DNA of 64,000 bases from JAAZBA01 sp964461815 (lineage in GTDB: Bacteria; Bacillota; Clostridia; Oscillospirales; QAMX01), in the NCBI GenBank assembly GCA_964461815.1, contig CAYWVF010000004.1, forward strand, positions 62,001-126,000, read 5' to 3'. Position 1 is the first letter of the stretch. Each line of letters starts with the position of its first letter. The notes under the pieces are model-generated. The model was not told where the DNA came from and did not search any database. It worked only from the letters and a program-made list of their open reading frames with translations. A program made the position numbers and the translations under genes. Of the stretch, positions 61,356 to 64,000 are shown piece after piece.

Positions 61356-63194
61356 TTACGAGTATATCTTGAGATACAACGTGCCTGTTGCATCAATAAA
61401 TTTAATTTGAGGAAATTGATTAGACCCCTCACTCGAATTGAGAATGGTATTTGTAAGGAAAAGACTATTCACTCCAAAATCATCATCTCTTGTGTAAGTG
61501 TTTGAAGAAAAAAGTTCGCCAGGCTCAATAACAGTATACGTTTCTTCATCCAAATCAATAGAATACTGCATTGTATATCTATCAAGCTGAATTTTGGCAG
61601 ACACGGTTGAGCCGTTTGTTTGGTCGTAAGCTTCGTCTACAAGTTTAGATGCATACAAATCTTTTAGCACATAGTAGTATTGAATATCCGCGCTCTCAAA
61701 CTCCCCAAATCCATTATAGTTGATTTTGAAAGCTTCTTGGTACTCATAGTAGTTGAAAAAATTATCCTTTGTCAGCGTTATGGTTTCCCACGAGCCAATC
61801 ATATAATAGATTTCTTCACCGTTGCCATAAACGCGGGCAGAATATTCATTAACATCAAAGTAAATGTCATAATCGTTGCCCAATACTGCAATCAGAACAT
61901 TGTCCTTAACATCATATTGGGGTGTATAGCCTGTGCCGTTGTAAATAATCGTGCCATCTTCCTTTACTGTTATTACACGACTGGAATTTGATGGGACTTG
62001 CCAAGTGCCTGCAACCACTGCAAGGATTTCTGCGACTGCATCATCCATATCATCAGGGTTCGGTGTAGGGTCAACAGAGGGAGTATCAGGAATGTTAGGC
62101 GTAGACGAACCGTCACCGATAACTACTTTCGACAGAATTAAGGATTTGGGTGAACGCCAACTCTCTTGTGCCTGTGTAATCTGGAATGTTCCGTCAGCAG
62201 CAATGCTCCCCTTGTAATACCAACTACCTGTGATAACATCACCAAACGTAACAGTGATATACTTTCCAGCAAGAGCTTTATCCATCTGACCACTTACATA
62301 CATAGTCACATCATAGGGTTGGAAAGTCGTGTTGCCATCACCATATTTCCATGCGTCTGCGTCATTGTAACTATGCTTCGCAGTCAGTTCATAATAAACG
62401 CTGTCAAACTCTACCACATAGGGCGTGTTCTCCACATAGACCGTCACATCAAATGCGCCTGTGGGTTGGGTCAGATAGAACTTGGTTCCAACAGAGTAGT
62501 CAGCAAAGGTCAGCCCGCTCATGCTGCCGCCGACACCAACATTTCCCGCATTGATCGTGCGACCATTGGAAAGTGCAATCATCAGATTACCGGAACCGTC
62601 CACATAGGCATTTACAACAGAAACACCATCGGAACCGTCCCGACCATCCTTGCCGTCCTTACCATTGGACACGCTGCCCGCATTGATCTTGTTACCGTTG
62701 GCAAGTTCAAAAATCAGGTTGCCATTTTCGTCAATGTAGATGTTTTCAAATTCGCCGCTTGCAGGAGAGGTCACGGAAACTTTACCGTTGTCCCATTCCA
62801 CATCTGCACCAAAGGCTTCCAGAACAGCACGGATAGGCAGATAGGTACGCCCATTCTGAACCAGTGCGGCGGTATCCATTGCAACAGACTTTCCATTTAC
62901 CAGAATGTAGGACTGTCCAATAGGAACAATAACGGTTGTATTGCCTTTGGTAATTACAGCAGCGTTGTTTGCGCTGTCCCATTCAACATCACATCCGTAC
63001 TGTTCCATAACCACACGGAGCGGGACTTGCGTTCTGCCGTTTGCATCCACAAACGGTTCACCGGAACTTGCGGTAAACTCAACTTCCTTGTTATCAATAA
63101 CAATGGAAACATCACTCTGGGCTGCAAATGCGCTCATAGACAGGCTGAACAGCAAGACAACCGCAAGAGCAATACATAAAACTCGCTTTTTCAT
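61356..63194 (-). CDS. Secreted stalk-domain surface protein with collagen-like segment
   Basis: 612 residues. The signal peptide ends near SMSAFAAQ (about 26). Two copper-amine-oxidase N-terminal (stalk) repeats follow: VDANGRTQVPLRVVMEQYGCDVEWD and NGRTYLPIRAVLEAFGADVEWD (about 45-140). Two repeats of a YIDENGNLIFELANGNKINAG type (IYIDENGNL, AYVDGSGNL) surround a collagen-like GKDGKDGRDGSDG. The C-terminal half is unassigned and beta-rich. The ATG at 63194 has AGAGGTG upstream. It is the last gene of a three-gene operon with a (TA)n promoter. A surface-exposed adhesin-like role is inferred. Confidence 0.78.
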   Translation of the reverse strand: MKKRVLCIALAVVLLFSLSMSAFAAQSDVSIVIDNKEVEFTASSGEPFVDANGRTQVPLRVVMEQYGCDVEWDSANNAAVITKGNTTVIVPIGQSYILVNGKSVAMDTAALVQNGRTYLPIRAVLEAFGADVEWDNGKVSVTSPASGEFENIYIDENGNLIFELANGNKINAGSVSNGKDGKDGRDGSDGVSVVNAYVDGSGNLMIALSNGRTINAGNVGVGGSMSGLTFADYSVGTKFYLTQPTGAFDVTVYVENTPYVVEFDSVYYELTAKHSYNDADAWKYGDGNTTFQPYDVTMYVSGQMDKALAGKYITVTFGDVITGSWYYKGSIAADGTFQITQAQESWRSPKSLILSKVVIGDGSSTPNIPDTPSVDPTPNPDDMDDAVAEILAVVAGTWQVPSNSSRVITVKEDGTIIYNGTGYTPQYDVKDNVLIAVLGNDYDIYFDVNEYSARVYGNGEEIYYMIGSWETITLTKDNFFNYYEYQEAFKINYNGFGEFESADIQYYYVLKDLYASKLVDEAYDQTNGSTVSAKIQLDRYTMQYSIDLDEETYTVIEPGELFSSNTYTRDDDFGVNSLFLTNTILNSSEGSNQFPQIKFIDATGTLYLKIYS

Positions 63195-63207
63195 ATTTAG
63201 CACCTCT

Positions 63208-63402
63208 TTATGCCGTTCTCAATAGATTTTCAACCGCCAAGCGGAGATTTTGCGGCACGCCTTTCATCTGAACATACTTGGAAACAGTGGTTGCGCTTCG
63301 CTCAGGCTTCATTGCCCGTCCAACAGCCGCGTATGTGCCCAATTTCAGATAAAGCCGCTGCATTTCCACAATTTCCTGTGGGGTTACTCTCGGTGCGCCC
63401 AT
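63208..63402 (-). CDS. Small helix-turn-helix-like accessory protein
   Basis: 64 residues, positively charged, with a pattern close to a helix-turn-helix (TPQEIVEMQRLYLKLGTYAAVGRAM then TVSKYVQMKGV, in pieces). Small proteins of this kind occur on mobile elements and plasmids of gut Firmicutes. The ATG is one base after the stop of the upstream gene and 13 bases separate its stop from the surface-protein start. A DNA-binding role is likely but the family is not named. Confidence 0.55.
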   Translation of the reverse strand: MGAPRVTPQEIVEMQRLYLKLGTYAAVGRAMKPERSATTVSKYVQMKGVPQNLRLAVENLLRTA

Positions 63403-63403
63403 A

Positions 63404-63613
63404 TTACTTCTTCTTTGTAGGCTTTTCGGCGACTTTCAAATGAGCGTCGGTGTCTGCCATGCACACATCCCACATTTCTTTGAGGTAGCTCTTGAAATCA
63501 TACTTTTTCGAGCCGCCGCCCTGCTTGATAATCTTGTTCAGTTCTTCAAGCTTTGCCGCATAGTTCCACGGAACGGTGATGGTCTTTTTGTCGGTGTCGA
63601 GAATGATACGCAT
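63404..63613 (-). CDS. Small lysine-rich accessory protein
   Basis: 69 residues (MRIILDTDKKTITVPWNY then a helical, lysine-rich tail ending KVAEKPTKKK). The ATG at 63613 has GGAGG eight bases upstream. An in-frame ATG 21 codons earlier lies within the promoter leader and is unlikely. I recognise the style from phage and conjugative-element genes but cannot name the family. It is the first gene after the (TA)n promoter. Confidence 0.6.
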   Translation of the reverse strand: MRIILDTDKKTITVPWNYAAKLEELNKIIKQGGGSKKYDFKSYLKEMWDVCMADTDAHLKVAEKPTKKK

Positions 63614-63680
63614 TATAAATGCCTCCAATATAAATAAAATGTGCGATTTCGGCACGATGTACAAGAAATCACACATACAA

Positions 63681-63711
63681 TTATATATATATATATATAT
63701 ATTCTGTCAAG
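63681..63711 (-). promoter_or_regulatory. Promoter with (TA)10 tract in its -10/spacer
   Basis: On the minus strand, a consensus -35 TTGACA (63711-63706) is followed by a run of TA units (plus-strand 63683-63702) that also forms the -10 TATAAT (63686-63681). The spacer is 19 bases with that -10, or 17 with TATATA at 63688-63683. Gain or loss of TA units would change spacing. Confidence 0.65.
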
Positions 63712-64000
63712 TATTTCTGCGAAAATAATCGAATTTCGTCTGTTCTAACGGAAAATGAATGAAAACGCTTGCGTTTTCTGCGTTTCGCTTTGAAAATACA
63801 GAAATACGAGGTGTTTCGCCGGTATTTCGCGTCTGTACGCTGCGTTTGCAGTCGTTTTCAAAGCATATTTGTTCATTTTTCTTCGTTTACAAGTGAAAAT
63901 ACATAAAAACACGCTGACGACGACGGTAAAACAAAAATCCGCTTCGTACCGCGTCTGTCCACGCCATTTATCCAACCCGCTCCGAATATTTAGTTTTCCC
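63712..64000. other. Intergenic stretch at the right edge, no supported gene
   Basis: No convincing coding frame. A small inverted repeat (GAAAACGC with GCGTTTTC, about 63761-63778) is the only structure seen. Base composition is higher in GC than most intergenic DNA to the left. Confidence 0.5.

Noticed and set aside
61133..61505. Several overlapping frames around the tRNA-like region on both strands
   Set aside because: They run through hairpins, promoter and tRNA-like sequence, and lack ribosome sites.
62166..63179. Long open plus-strand frame opposite the stalk-protein gene
   Set aside because: Its length comes from codon bias of the opposite gene. The minus-strand protein has a signal peptide and clear domains.
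63745..63975. 76-codon minus-strand frame at the right edge
   Set aside because: No ribosome site, mixed hydrophobic and basic composition without a known pattern, and located in a promoter-like stretch. Treated as chance.

Overview
The window looks like part of the chromosome of a low-to-mid-GC Gram-positive anaerobe of the class Clostridia, most likely a gut Oscillospiraceae/Ruminococcaceae relative. This is inferred from gene types: a SpoVB-like flippase, a T-box in front of proS, type III glutamine synthetase, RecD2, lipoprotein signal sequences, Gram-positive two-component systems and strong AGGAGG-type ribosome sites. No rRNA, CRISPR array or insertion sequence was seen.

Region 1 (1-8100) is cell-surface and envelope chemistry. 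A minus-strand operon encodes a SpoVB/MurJ-type flippase, a GtrA membrane protein, a GtrB-type glycosyltransferase and the start of a YfhO-like membrane protein. Next come a UDP-GlcNAc 2-epimerase, an AraC regulator, and a divergent DegT aminotransferase followed by a ceramidase-like hydrolase. Region 2 (8100-32150) is mostly housekeeping: a cysteine-rich, probably spore-coat protein, a methyltransferase, aspartate kinase, pyrE, a two-component system, an amino-acid ABC importer with a circularly permuted binding protein, a MacB-like ABC exporter set, T-box/proS, glnN, mreB, comF and recD2.

Region 3 (32150-41600) holds a possible small membrane peptide, a GH123/DUF4091-like protein, an M3 oligopeptidase, an Ldh_2-type dehydrogenase, and a VanRS-like two-component system with a membrane-anchored partner and a VanY-type D,D-carboxypeptidase.

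Region 4 (41785-60716) is the most interesting part. About 17.6 kb of minus-strand genes read away from a divergent AraC regulator. They combine an Opp/Dpp-type importer (two permeases, binding protein, two ATPases), two paralogous glycosidase-like proteins of unknown family, an M24/creatinase-like protein lacking most metal ligands, a FucI/AraA-like isomerase, an SGNH hydrolase, one intact and one ligand-less amidohydrolase, a phosphotriesterase-like hydrolase and a small ASRT-family beta-sandwich protein. Together they look like an uncharacterised uptake and catabolism system for a glycoside-like or acylated sugar substrate. The substrate cannot be read from the sequence.

Region 5 (60990-64000) looks like the edge of an integrated element. 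A tRNA-Ala(GGC)-like 3' half without a 5' half lies next to a strong inward promoter and a terminator. It is followed by a three-gene minus-strand operon (two small accessory proteins and a surface stalk protein with collagen-like repeats) whose promoter contains a (TA)10 tract in the -10/spacer region, a classic arrangement for phase variation.
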